From assembly GCA_963665045.2 (NCBI GenBank), contig CAXXJQ010000006.1:744001-808000 (forward strand): a DNA stretch of 64,000 nt. Reading direction: 5' to 3'. The DNA is from JAFGRU01 sp016934985 (lineage in GTDB: Bacteria > Desulfobacterota > Desulfuromonadia > Desulfuromonadales > JAAYDE01). A program made the translations under genes and the position numbers. The notes below the pieces were generated by a model. It had not been told where the DNA came from and did no database searches. It saw only the letters and a program-made list of their open reading frames with translations. This document shows, in pieces, positions 26,231 through 34,654 of the stretch. Each line of letters begins with the position of its first letter. The stretch's first letter is position 1.

Positions 26231-28636
26231 ATGCCCGTTTCCAAATTAATCCGCAATCTTTTCTTTTTGGGAGTCTTTGCTCTCCTATTTTTCTCCCTAA
26301 CTCTGGTCGGCGTCTACCTTTATTTTGCGTCTTCCCTGCCCAAAGTGGACACCTTGGAGGACTATCGTCCTCCGGTAATTACCACTGTTTACAGCCGTGA
26401 CGGACAGCTTATCGGCGAATATTTCCGCGAACGCCGGATTATCGTGCCCATCACAAAAATGCCAAAACAATTGATTCAAGCTTTTGTCGCCGCCGAGGAC
26501 GCCAATTTTTTTAAACACCGAGGCCTCGACCTGCCGTCTATTTTTCGCGCCGCCCTGAAAAACATTAAAGCCGGCGGTATTGTCCAAGGCGGCAGCACCA
26601 TTACCCAACAGGTGGCCAAAAGCCTCCTTCTAAGTCCGGAAAAAACCTTCACCCGCAAATTCAAGGAAGCCATTCTCGCCTGGCGCATGGAAAACAGGCT
26701 CAGCAAGGAGGAGATTCTCTACCTCTACCTCAACCAGATCTACCTGGGACATGCTTCCTACGGGGTCGAGGCTGCTTCTGAAACCTATTTTGCAAAAAAT
26801 GTCGAAGAGCTTTCCCTGGCCGAATGTGCCCTTTTGGCGGGCCTTCCCCAGGCCCCCAGCCGCTATTCGCCCTACCGCCGCCTTGAGCGCGCAAAAAAAC
26901 GTCAGAGATATGTTTTGCAGCGCATGCTCAAAGAAGGTTTTATTACTCGCCTGGAAGCCGAAAGCGCCGAAAACGAGAAGATCGTCATCCACTCGAAAGA
27001 GAACCAGGGACGCTACCTGGCACCATATTTTTCTGAGCAGGTCCGGCGCTACCTTGAAACTACATATGGCGAAGACCGCCTCTACAACGAGGGTCTCCAG
27101 ATTCACACCACCCTCGATCTGGCTATGCATGAGGCCGCCCAAAAAGCGGTGCAGGAAAACCTGCGCAACTACGACAAACGCCAGGGATTCAGGGGACCGG
27201 TAAAAATTCTCCCCTTGGAGGAGGAAACCTCCTTTCTCCAAAAACAAAGCGAAACCCTTGAACAAAACCCGCCAAGCAATGGAGATATCCTGAAAGGGGT
27301 TGTCAGAAGCCGTTATGAAGACGGGTTGCTGATTGATTTGGGCTCGTTTGAGGCTGTCCTGCCGGCAAAGAATTACCAGTGGGCGGGCGACATACGCATT
27401 GGCAAGCGCGGCAGCACCTATAAACGCGATGACAAGGGAAAATCCTTCGAACTACCAGAAGGCTCCCAGGTGTGGATCAATATCGAGAAACAGAGAGCTG
27501 ACAAGCGATTCCTTGCCAGCCTTGAACAACAACCCGAAGCCCAGAGCTGCCTGGTAGCTCTCGACCCCCGTAGTGGAGAAATCAGAGCTATGGTGGGGGG
27601 CTACGATTTTGACGAGAGTCAGTTCAACCGAGTTCTGCAGGCCGTCCGGCAGCCGGGTTCTGCTATCAAGCCGATAATTTACGCCGCCGCCCTCGATAAG
27701 GGTTATACCCCCGCAACCATCATTCTCGATACCCCGATTATTTATAAAGAGCATAAAACCTCAGGAGAAGAGGTGGTGTGGAAACCGAAGAACTACAGCA
27801 AGCGCTTCACCGGCCCTACTTCGCTTCGCAAAGCCTTGACCCATTCCTATAATGTCGTGACCATCAAGATCCTGCAGGATATAGGGGTCGGTTATGCCGC
27901 CAATTATGCCGCCAAACTCGGCGTTTCATCAACCATAGAAAAAGACCTGACCCTTGCCTTGGGATCTTCCCCGCTCACCCCCATGGAGCTGGCAACGGTT
28001 TTCAGCGTATTTGCCAATGGCGGGGTAAAAATCGCTCCTCAATATATTGTCAGGATCCTCGATCGCAACGGCCATGTCCTCGAGTCGTCCGATCCGGCCG
28101 ATTTTCCTAATGGGCCTCAGCGCAATCAATATCTCATTCCCCAATCCAGGGAAAGAGTCCTCTCACCTGAAACCGCCTATCTGATCACCAACCTCATGGA
28201 AAGCGTGGTCCGCAACGGTACCGGCTGGCGAGCCAAGGCCCTGCAGCGGCCGGTTGCCGGAAAAACCGGGACCACCAACAACCTTAAAGATGCATGGTTT
28301 GCCGGCTATATCCCGGAACTGGTCTGTGTGGTTTGGGTCGGTCATGACAAAAACGACCCCTTGGGACGCAAAGAGACCGGCTCAAGGGCTGCCGCACCTG
28401 CCTGGGTGGCGTTCATGAAGGAAGCGGTAAAAGACATTCCGGTTGAGCAATTCAGCGTACCCGACACTATCGAGTTTCGCCCCATCGATCCCCTGACCGG
28501 CCTGCTGGCCCCGGAAGAGGCGCAACTGCAAAACATAGAGGCCTTTTCCCCCGGCACTGCGCCCAAACGTTACGCTCTCGAAAGCAAGAAACTTCATGCT
28601 CGAGATTTTTTCAAAATCGACCTCGAAAACAATTGA
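26231..28636 (+). CDS. mrcA: Penicillin-binding protein 1A (class A PBP)
   Basis: The 801-aa product has a signal-anchor helix (residues 10-34), a glycosyltransferase domain with AAEDANFFKHRG (catalytic Glu89), GGSTITQQ and RKFKEAILAWRME, then a PBP1A-type OB insert, and a transpeptidase domain with SAIK (Ser477), SYN (Ser539) and KTGT (Lys678). It polymerises and crosslinks peptidoglycan in the periplasm. The ribosome-binding site before ATG 26231 is weak. It stands alone, divergent from the cytochrome gene. Confidence 0.96.
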   Translation: MPVSKLIRNLFFLGVFALLFFSLTLVGVYLYFASSLPKVDTLEDYRPPVITTVYSRDGQLIGEYFRERRIIVPITKMPKQLIQAFVAAEDANFFKHRGLDLPSIFRAALKNIKAGGIVQGGSTITQQVAKSLLLSPEKTFTRKFKEAILAWRMENRLSKEEILYLYLNQIYLGHASYGVEAASETYFAKNVEELSLAECALLAGLPQAPSRYSPYRRLERAKKRQRYVLQRMLKEGFITRLEAESAENEKIVIHSKENQGRYLAPYFSEQVRRYLETTYGEDRLYNEGLQIHTTLDLAMHEAAQKAVQENLRNYDKRQGFRGPVKILPLEEETSFLQKQSETLEQNPPSNGDILKGVVRSRYEDGLLIDLGSFEAVLPAKNYQWAGDIRIGKRGSTYKRDDKGKSFELPEGSQVWINIEKQRADKRFLASLEQQPEAQSCLVALDPRSGEIRAMVGGYDFDESQFNRVLQAVRQPGSAIKPIIYAAALDKGYTPATIILDTPIIYKEHKTSGEEVVWKPKNYSKRFTGPTSLRKALTHSYNVVTIKILQDIGVGYAANYAAKLGVSSTIEKDLTLALGSSPLTPMELATVFSVFANGGVKIAPQYIVRILDRNGHVLESSDPADFPNGPQRNQYLIPQSRERVLSPETAYLITNLMESVVRNGTGWRAKALQRPVAGKTGTTNNLKDAWFAGYIPELVCVVWVGHDKNDPLGRKETGSRAAAPAWVAFMKEAVKDIPVEQFSVPDTIEFRPIDPLTGLLAPEEAQLQNIEAFSPGTAPKRYALESKKLHARDFFKIDLENN

Positions 28637-29000
28637 CGGTCCTTAAAACCCAGCCGAATTCAAAACGTCCCGCATCTCTCAAAAACCATTGAATATTTCC
28701 CTCTAAAAAAGGGGCCTCTTCAGGAATGCCGCCTATTCTGATTCATTCCAGCCAGCCATTCAGATCAAAAACCGTCCACCCAAAAAAGCCCAGGAATTCA
28801 CTGGCATTAGTGCTTCAAAACCAGCCACCGTTGCAAGGGAAACTGCAGGACATTCTTGCCTTGAAGGGTTGTGAAAAATCCGCCTATACCCAATTATGAC
28901 CCACCCAAAGGACGTGGGAACTACTATTTGAACACGTTATACCTATCCAGCATTCCGCCTTGACAGAGACCACAAACCTGGTCCTGCAGATTGCTTCCCT
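28637..29000. other. Intergenic region after the PBP1A gene
   Basis: There is no supportable ORF, terminator or repeat in these 364 bp. A TTGACA at 28961 is present but has no convincing -10 partner. Confidence 0.5.
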
Positions 29001-29714
29001 TCAACCGCCGGAACACCACCCCATCCTTCGGCAAAACTCTTCCAGCGCCGCAAGAACCTTCACCCCTTTTTCGTCTGATGGGATGCTTTGGTCACGGGAA
29101 ATTTCCAATTGGATCCAGGGCATCTGCCTGCCATGAAAACGGATGATCCACCCCCCGGAGAAAGGCCGGTTGACAGTTACCGATCTGCGGAAAAAGGGAG
29201 AAAAACAAGCCGCCAGAAGTTCAACCCACTCTTTGCTGCAACTTTCATGATGCGTATTTCCGAGACATACCCACGGCCTTTTTCTATCATGACCGGGACC
29301 AAGAGGCGGTCCATATTCTGCCATGGTATGACAGTCGATGCCAAGCATTGGCCCGGTTCCGGCAAGGTTGGTGAGACGCTGATGATAAGGAAAATAATAA
29401 CGATCCAACAAAATTCGGGTTAATTCAGGGCCTGGCTGCTTTCGATAAATGGGTAAACCCCAGCAGGTGTGGCTCTTGATGACGCTATCCTGCCTGAAAT
29501 CATCCGTGCCGCGGTTTAGATCCACAAAAACCCGTGCAATATCCGTTGTGACAAAGTGTTCCACGCGGCCGCCAAGCTCCAAATATACAGCAGCAGCCCC
29601 CTCGTCTCCATCAGCGGCAATCTGTTCCGGTGTCAGCAGATTCAAAGGTTCCAGTTCTTCGGGGACACGAAGGCCAGTATGGGGTAAGGAAATCAGCAGG
29701 GGTAATCGTTTCAT
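29001..29714 (-). CDS. N-formylglutamate amidohydrolase family protein
   Basis: The 237-aa product has the FGase family pattern: LLISLPHTGLRVPEEL near the start, DIARVFVDLNRGTDDF, and GIDCHTMAEYGPPLG. These hold the metal-binding His/Asp/Glu residues of the HutG-type family, which hydrolyses N-formylglutamate or similar N-acyl compounds. No hut genes are nearby, so the physiological substrate is not clear. ATG 29714 is chosen where the conserved part begins; a much longer in-frame start at 29822 has a non-family N-terminus. The ribosome-binding site is weak. Confidence 0.82.
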   Translation of the reverse strand: MKRLPLLISLPHTGLRVPEELEPLNLLTPEQIAADGDEGAAAVYLELGGRVEHFVTTDIARVFVDLNRGTDDFRQDSVIKSHTCWGLPIYRKQPGPELTRILLDRYYFPYHQRLTNLAGTGPMLGIDCHTMAEYGPPLGPGHDRKRPWVCLGNTHHESCSKEWVELLAACFSPFFRRSVTVNRPFSGGWIIRFHGRQMPWIQLEISRDQSIPSDEKGVKVLAALEEFCRRMGWCSGG

Positions 29715-29929
29715 ACCAGAACCCCAGGGCAGAGCTATTCCTTCAAGGGTCAGCCACGCCGGTAAAAGTTCCAACCTCTTCCATAAACAGTTAAACTGAA
29801 CCGAGACAAAAAGATCACGCACACCGGTATTTGAAAGTACTCATGTAGACATTATACAGAAAATCCAGATCCGGGTATTCGGAGGGCACAATACCTGTTT
29901 TCTTATTTTTCCCGACATTAAAAACACAC

Positions 29930-29959
29930 AACCCCCTCCCGGATTCCCAGGAGGGGGTT
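29930..29959 (-). terminator. Rho-independent terminator of efpL
   Basis: A 10-bp stem (AACCCCCTCC/GGAGGGGGTT) lies about 79 bp beyond the efpL stop on the minus strand, followed by GTGTGTTTTT. Confidence 0.8.
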
Positions 29960-30037
29960 TCTCATAATGGAGGGCTTTTTTCACATGGGAAAAAGTAACT
30001 GATCAGAAGGCCAACGGGTCCGGAAAGGTTGGCTGGC

Positions 30038-30601
30038 TCAGGCGCGCGAGATGTAGCGCCCTTCGCGGGTGTCGACCTTGACCGTCTCGCCCGCTTCCAG
30101 GTAGGCGGGGACCTGCAGGCGCAGCCCGGTTTCCAGGAGCGCTTCCTTGCTCTGTGCGGTGGCGGTGGCGTGTTTGATGGCCGGGGCGGTTTCTACTACC
30201 TTCAACTCCACGGTTAGCGGCACCTCAATGCTGACCACACGCCCCTCGAAGAGCCCCAGTTGTGCCTCCGACCCTTCCAGCAGATATCCCCGGATGTCCT
30301 CAAACAGCTCACCGGCAATCTCAAACTGCTCAAAGCTGGTCAGATCCATGAACACCCCCTGCTCACCGTCGGCGTACAAAAACTGGCCCTTGCGTTTCTC
30401 GAAGTCGGCCACATCGACTCGGTCGCCCCCCTTGAAGGCCTTTTCCAGAACCTGCCCGGTGAGGAGATTGCGGTATTTGGTTTTGACGAGGGTATTCCCG
30501 CCGCGGGCCGACGGTGTCTGGTTGGCCACATCCAGTACCAGACAGGGAGCCCTGTCGATCAGAATTACCAGGTTGCGTTTCAGATCAACAGTGGTGGCCA
30601 T
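30038..30601 (-). CDS. efpL: EfpL (YeiP), elongation factor P-like protein
   Basis: The 187-aa product has the three EF-P domains: KOW-like (1-65), OB (66-125) and C-terminal OB (126-187). The loop that in EF-P carries the modified lysine reads TPSARGGNT with Arg33, as in E. coli EfpL (TARG), and unlike the KPGKGQA of true EF-P. EfpL relieves ribosome stalling on proline-rich and some other motifs without lysine modification. GGAG lies upstream of ATG 30601. A terminator follows the gene. Confidence 0.9.
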   Translation of the reverse strand: MATTVDLKRNLVILIDRAPCLVLDVANQTPSARGGNTLVKTKYRNLLTGQVLEKAFKGGDRVDVADFEKRKGQFLYADGEQGVFMDLTSFEQFEIAGELFEDIRGYLLEGSEAQLGLFEGRVVSIEVPLTVELKVVETAPAIKHATATAQSKEALLETGLRLQVPAYLEAGETVKVDTREGRYISRA

Positions 30602-31060
30602 GCTCGTTGCTCCTTCTCCTTTTGGATAAATCATGATGGTTGACGGAAACTGAATTTATCACAAACAACACAGAATGGGAATCACGACCGTTCCATAAAT
30701 TCGCTCGCGACCCTTTCACCACATAATAAGCTCCAGGCAACTGTCATTCTGTTTGCGGGGGGGGAACGCCGGGGCATTCTTACTTCATCGCTTTAGCCGG
30801 GAGCGAAGGGGAGAATAATCCCTCTCATTAGTCACCGTTTTTCAGACACACAAACGGCCAACCTCAACATCGGGGTGGACCATTCCATTGGTTTGGGCCT
30901 TCTTAATTGTTGTGCCGGCTCAGGTTCTCGGATTATCAAAGGAATTATCAGACGCCAGGCAAGAAGATTTTACCTCGGTGAGGGGACTGGTTCTGGGCAG
31001 GAACAGAAGGTAATGAGTACGCGTTGTTTGAGAACCAGATTCTTGTTTTTCAACACCCAC
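30602..31060. other. Intergenic region upstream of efpL
   Basis: These 459 bp hold no convincing gene. A 108-codon plus-strand ORF (30875-31201) overlaps nth antisense and looks random. No terminator for nth is visible. Confidence 0.5.
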
Positions 31061-31771
31061 CTAGCGCGACTTTTTCAAACCCTTTTTTGGACAATAAGGC
31101 GCCACGGGGCATTCACTGCATATCGGCACCGGCGCCTTGCAAATGCGACGGCCATGAAAGATAAGCAAGTGACTGGCCTCAACCCATTTTTTTTCGGGTA
31201 AAATGCGGCCGAGATCCATTTCTATCTTGTTCGGATCGGTGTTTTTGGTCCATCCAAGGCGGAACGATATTCTTTTCACATGGGTATCGACCACCATGCC
31301 GGGAATTTGAAAAGCGTTGCCCAGAACCACATTGGCGGTTTTTCGCCCCACGCCGGGAAGCTCTGTCAATTCCTCCAGACTGCTGGGAACCTGGCCGTTA
31401 TGGCGGTCACGAATCATCCTGGCACAAGCTATGAGACTGTGGGCTTTGTTGCGGAAAAAACCGGTGGAACGAATGACGTCTTCAAGAACGGTTTGATCAA
31501 CCTCCGCCAGAGAATCGGCATCCGGATATGACAAAAAAAGTCGTTCGGTCACCAGATTGACACGAATATCGGTGCACTGAGCCGAAAGAATGGTAGCTAC
31601 CAGAAGCTGAAAAGGGCTGTTGAAATGAAGAGCGCAATGAGCATCGGGATAAGTCTTTTCAAGTATATGGAGTACCTGAAGGACATGGTCGAGAGGCCCG
31701 GAAAGCTTTTGAGGTCTTTCCGGGACGTAAGAATGGTCCGGAATTTGCTTATTTTCCTGCCCTTTTTTCAA
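31061..31771 (-). CDS. nth: Endonuclease III, DNA glycosylase/AP lyase
   Basis: The 236-aa product has the helix-hairpin-helix LPGVGRKTANVVLGNAF with catalytic Lys, the VDTHVKRI catalytic Asp, and a C-terminal 4Fe-4S motif CKAPVPICSECPVAPYC (C-x7-C-x2-C-x5-C). It removes oxidised pyrimidines from DNA. The start appears to be TTG 31771, with GAAAAGAG upstream; about 30 residues precede the conserved core. The DnaA-box-like repeat (31791-31821) lies 19 bp upstream. Confidence 0.94.
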   Translation of the reverse strand: MKKGQENKQIPDHSYVPERPQKLSGPLDHVLQVLHILEKTYPDAHCALHFNSPFQLLVATILSAQCTDIRVNLVTERLFLSYPDADSLAEVDQTVLEDVIRSTGFFRNKAHSLIACARMIRDRHNGQVPSSLEELTELPGVGRKTANVVLGNAFQIPGMVVDTHVKRISFRLGWTKNTDPNKIEMDLGRILPEKKWVEASHLLIFHGRRICKAPVPICSECPVAPYCPKKGLKKSR

Positions 31772-31790
31772 AAACGACTCTTTTCAAAAA

Positions 31791-31821
31791 GTTATCAACC
31801 ATTTCCACAGATTTATCCACA
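31791..31821 (-). repeat. 31-bp DnaA-box-like element, copy B
   Basis: It contains GTTATCAACC, TTTCCACAGA and a perfect DnaA box TTATCCACA (31813-31821), spaced about 11 bp. It matches copy A (22596-22626) at 27 of 31 positions and lies between nth and the upstream phosphodiesterase gene. Confidence 0.65.
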
Positions 31822-31825
31822 ACTC

Positions 31826-32581
31826 CTATGCTTCCGTCCTCTTACGAAAGCAGCCGGGGGCGGTTTCCATGCGGCTATTGCGAATCTTTTTCGTTTTAAG
31901 ATATTCAAGGCTGTCTTTCACCTGGAAGGTCAAAATCAGGGGAAGGTGCGAGGAGGCCAGGCGGACCTCGGAGTTCTTCAAAACCCTGCAGTCCAGCACC
32001 TTAAAACTTCCCTGAAAATATATACGGTCCCTGGGAAAAACTGGAAACCGAGAAGGAAAGGTCGGCCGCCAGAAAGAAGAGGCGGGTCGAAAAGCGAGAA
32101 AAAGCTCAATGGTCCCCATGCCAAACCAGGGATCGGCAAAATCCCCCAAAAGCATTTTGGGGCACACCAGGTCGGAATTTCCAAGCAGGTCAGTACTCAT
32201 AAGCTTGACGATTTGCCGGCGCCGCGGAAAAGGAAATGCCTGGAGACGAACATTAAATAGATGCAGTCTTTTATCGTGAATATCCGCGTCCGCCCTGAGA
32301 CAGACCCCACCATTTCCCAGGTCATACTCCTGAAGGCCGCTCAAGGGGAAACGGGAAAGAAAGGCATTACCGCCCTGGCAGGTACTTCCAAAGCTTTCCA
32401 AACCAAGTTTTTCGCTTAAGAAAGCCAACTGGTCGGGGATACTACCACTCGCCACTTCCTGCAAAGCGACAATATCAGGTTGCTCCTTTCTAATGGCGGC
32501 AACAATACGCTCAGGATCGACCCGGCCATCGGTGCCCCGGCATCCCCGTATGTTGAAAGTCATGAGGCGAATGGAATACAC
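31826..32581 (-). CDS. Endonuclease/exonuclease/phosphatase (EEP) family protein
   Basis: The 251-aa product opens with RLMTFNIRGCRGTDGRVD and PDIVALQEVASGS, with the Asn and Glu metal ligands of the EEP fold, and has LLGDFADPW in the middle (cf. GDFN) and a SSHLPLILTF end where the family has SDHxP. The SHLP lacks the usual Asp before His, reading SSH. EEP enzymes hydrolyse phosphodiesters of DNA or lipids; the substrate is unknown. GTG 32581 is preferred, with GGAGG eight bases upstream; a TTG lies at 32596. Confidence 0.85.
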   Translation of the reverse strand: MYSIRLMTFNIRGCRGTDGRVDPERIVAAIRKEQPDIVALQEVASGSIPDQLAFLSEKLGLESFGSTCQGGNAFLSRFPLSGLQEYDLGNGGVCLRADADIHDKRLHLFNVRLQAFPFPRRRQIVKLMSTDLLGNSDLVCPKMLLGDFADPWFGMGTIELFLAFRPASSFWRPTFPSRFPVFPRDRIYFQGSFKVLDCRVLKNSEVRLASSHLPLILTFQVKDSLEYLKTKKIRNSRMETAPGCFRKRTEA

Positions 32582-32808
32582 CCGCTTTTCCTCCAAAGCT
32601 GAAAAACACCTGCATCAGTGAGTCATGACCGGGCAACAGCGCAAGTCATTGACCTGCCTAAGCATAGCAAAAATCACCGACGAACCTATGGGTGCGGCTT
32701 AAAATTTTTGCAACACTTGTTCATGGCACGCACTTACAATCTTTTCCCGCCCCGAACCCAAGAATTCAGGTAATAAAACGCGCCGGCCGCCGAAAATGTC
32801 GCCATAAC

Positions 32809-33810
32809 CTATTCGGCTTTCAAGGTTCGCAACATGAGATCGTTGAAAGCCTGCCGGGGGTCTTTGTGGTTGTAGAGGATGTCGTGCATCTGTTCGGTAA
32901 TAGGAACTTCAACGCCAATCTTTCCGGCCAGCTGATAAGCCGAAAGAGTTGTTTTGACCCCTTCAGCCACCATTTTCATCCCTGCGAGTATTTCTGTCAA
33001 GGATTTGCCCCGGCCCAGCTCCAAACCCACCTGACGGTTGCGTGACAAACCTCCGGTACAGGTCAGCACCAGGTCGCCCATACCGGCCAGACCGGCCAGG
33101 GTCGCCATTTCGGCTCCCCGGGAAACGGCCATCCGAGTAATTTCCGCCAAACCGCGGGTAATCAGGGCGGCCCGGGCATTATTACCAAAACCGAGACCGT
33201 CGGAAACGCCGCAGCTCAAAGCCATGACGTTCTTTAGAGCACCTCCCAATTCAACGCCGACGACGTCAGTATTGGTATAAACGCGGAAATAGTCCGTGCT
33301 GAAAAGCTGTTGAACATGACGGGCGACCTCCTCATCCCGGCACGCCGCTACGGCAGCTGCAGGAAGCTGATTGGCCACCTCAAGGGCAAATGTCGGCCCG
33401 GAGATAAATGACGCCTTGTCGGCCAAGCTGGAAGGCAGAATCTCCCGGATGATCTCGGCCATGGTCAAAAGCGAGTCGTTTTCAATACCCTTGGATGCCG
33501 AAACCAGAAGTGTTCCGTTGTGAAGATAGGGGCGAGCCGCTTCCAGAAGGCCCCGAAAAACCTGCGAAGGGGGTACGAAAAGAACCATATCCTCGGCACC
33601 GGCGGCACGCTCCAGATCATCGGTAAAAAGAAGATTATCCGCCAGGGATATTTGGTTTAGATATAGAGCATTTTTCCGCTCGACCGCCATACTTGCGGCC
33701 AATTCTTTTTCATAAGCCCAGAGAGTAACGGAATAACCTTTTCGGGCTAAAAGATCGGCCAAAGCCGTACCCCAGCTTCCCGCACCGATGACACCGATAT
33801 TTTTTGTCAT
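32809..33810 (-). CDS. gpsA: NAD(P)H-dependent glycerol-3-phosphate dehydrogenase
   Basis: The 333-aa product has IGVIGAGSWGTALADLLA (residues 4-21), FVPPSQVFR, SASKGIE, SGPTFALEVA and ELGGALKNVMALSCGVSDGLGFGNNARAALITRGLAEI, with catalytic Lys in LKNV. It makes sn-glycerol 3-phosphate for phospholipid synthesis in the cytoplasm. ATG 33810 begins the conserved part; an in-frame ATG at 33852 is overlapped by the TPR gene. The start is 5 bp downstream of the TPR stop, so they form an operon with gyrA. Confidence 0.96.
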   Translation of the reverse strand: MTKNIGVIGAGSWGTALADLLARKGYSVTLWAYEKELAASMAVERKNALYLNQISLADNLLFTDDLERAAGAEDMVLFVPPSQVFRGLLEAARPYLHNGTLLVSASKGIENDSLLTMAEIIREILPSSLADKASFISGPTFALEVANQLPAAAVAACRDEEVARHVQQLFSTDYFRVYTNTDVVGVELGGALKNVMALSCGVSDGLGFGNNARAALITRGLAEITRMAVSRGAEMATLAGLAGMGDLVLTCTGGLSRNRQVGLELGRGKSLTEILAGMKMVAEGVKTTLSAYQLAGKIGVEVPITEQMHDILYNHKDPRQAFNDLMLRTLKAE

Positions 33811-33814
33811 ATTT

Positions 33815-34654
33815 TCAGATCGCCTTCTTTTTTTTCCGTATCCGTTCTTCAAGTCGTTTGATGGTCCGGTTCAGAACCGCCGCACGAGGATACTCCCCCT
33901 CCAAATCACGAAAAATCTTCAAAGCTTTCGCCAGTTTTTCCTGCCGCGCCAACAGTGTGCCCATCTCGAAACGGGCCTCGAATGAAAGGGGATTCTCAGG
34001 AAAATCATCCGCCAGGGAACGAAAAGCCTCCTCTGCCAAATCAAATTTATCCTCAAGGGCATAAGCCGTTGCAAGCCGGTAGCGAGCTTCCGGAATTATG
34101 GGACTTTTGGGATAGTTTACCAAAAAGGTTTCCAGCTCAATGCGGCTCTGCTCGAAATTGTTGAGACGGAAATAGCAATCCGCCAACTCATATTGAATGA
34201 TATCCTTGCGGATAAAATCTTCTTCCAGAATGCGCTGATAATAGACCGAGGCCTGCTCATAATCACCCAATCGGTTTTTGTAGATATCAGCTATTTTTTT
34301 TTGGGCATTGGTGGCGCTGGGCGTCAGGGGATAATCGCGAATAAGCAGAAGATAGGCGTGCACCGACTCATAAGGGCGGTCGAGAAAAAGATCAAGGATT
34401 GCGGCCGCCTCCATCATGGCCTGGGGGGCTTCCGCGGCATCGGGATATTGGCGCGGCACAGCCTGAAAACTGTGCAGGGCTTTCTGATAATTCCCTTTAG
34501 AAGCTTGGACTTTCCCTTCGTCCAGGAGAGCCTGAGCCTTGGGGGAAGGTACCATTTCCCCGACTATCCTGTCCCAATAGAGAAATCCGCCACTAAGGAG
34601 GAGCAGGAAAACGGTAAAAAAAAGGACTTTATGAAGGGTTCTCCTCGGGATCAA
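33815..34654 (-). CDS. Membrane-anchored tetratricopeptide-repeat protein
   Basis: The 279-aa product has an N-terminal signal anchor (VLFFTVFLLLLSGGFLYW) followed by about five TPR-like repeats (KGNYQKALHSFQAVPRQYPD, NNFEQSRIELETFLVNYPKS, DKFDLAEEAFRSLADDFPEN and others), ending in a basic tail. It is probably periplasmic, anchored in the inner membrane. I prefer TTG 34654, which has GGAGG nine bases upstream within gyrA, to ATG 34705, which would overlap gyrA by 77 bp. Function is unknown; the TPRs suggest a scaffold. Confidence 0.8.
   Translation of the reverse strand: MIPRRTLHKVLFFTVFLLLLSGGFLYWDRIVGEMVPSPKAQALLDEGKVQASKGNYQKALHSFQAVPRQYPDAAEAPQAMMEAAAILDLFLDRPYESVHAYLLLIRDYPLTPSATNAQKKIADIYKNRLGDYEQASVYYQRILEEDFIRKDIIQYELADCYFRLNNFEQSRIELETFLVNYPKSPIIPEARYRLATAYALEDKFDLAEEAFRSLADDFPENPLSFEARFEMGTLLARQEKLAKALKIFRDLEGEYPRAAVLNRTIKRLEERIRKKKKAI

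Noticed and set aside
30875..31201. Plus-strand ORF of 108 codons in the efpL-nth gap
   Set aside because: It overlaps nth antisense, has no plausible ribosome-binding site and no family features.
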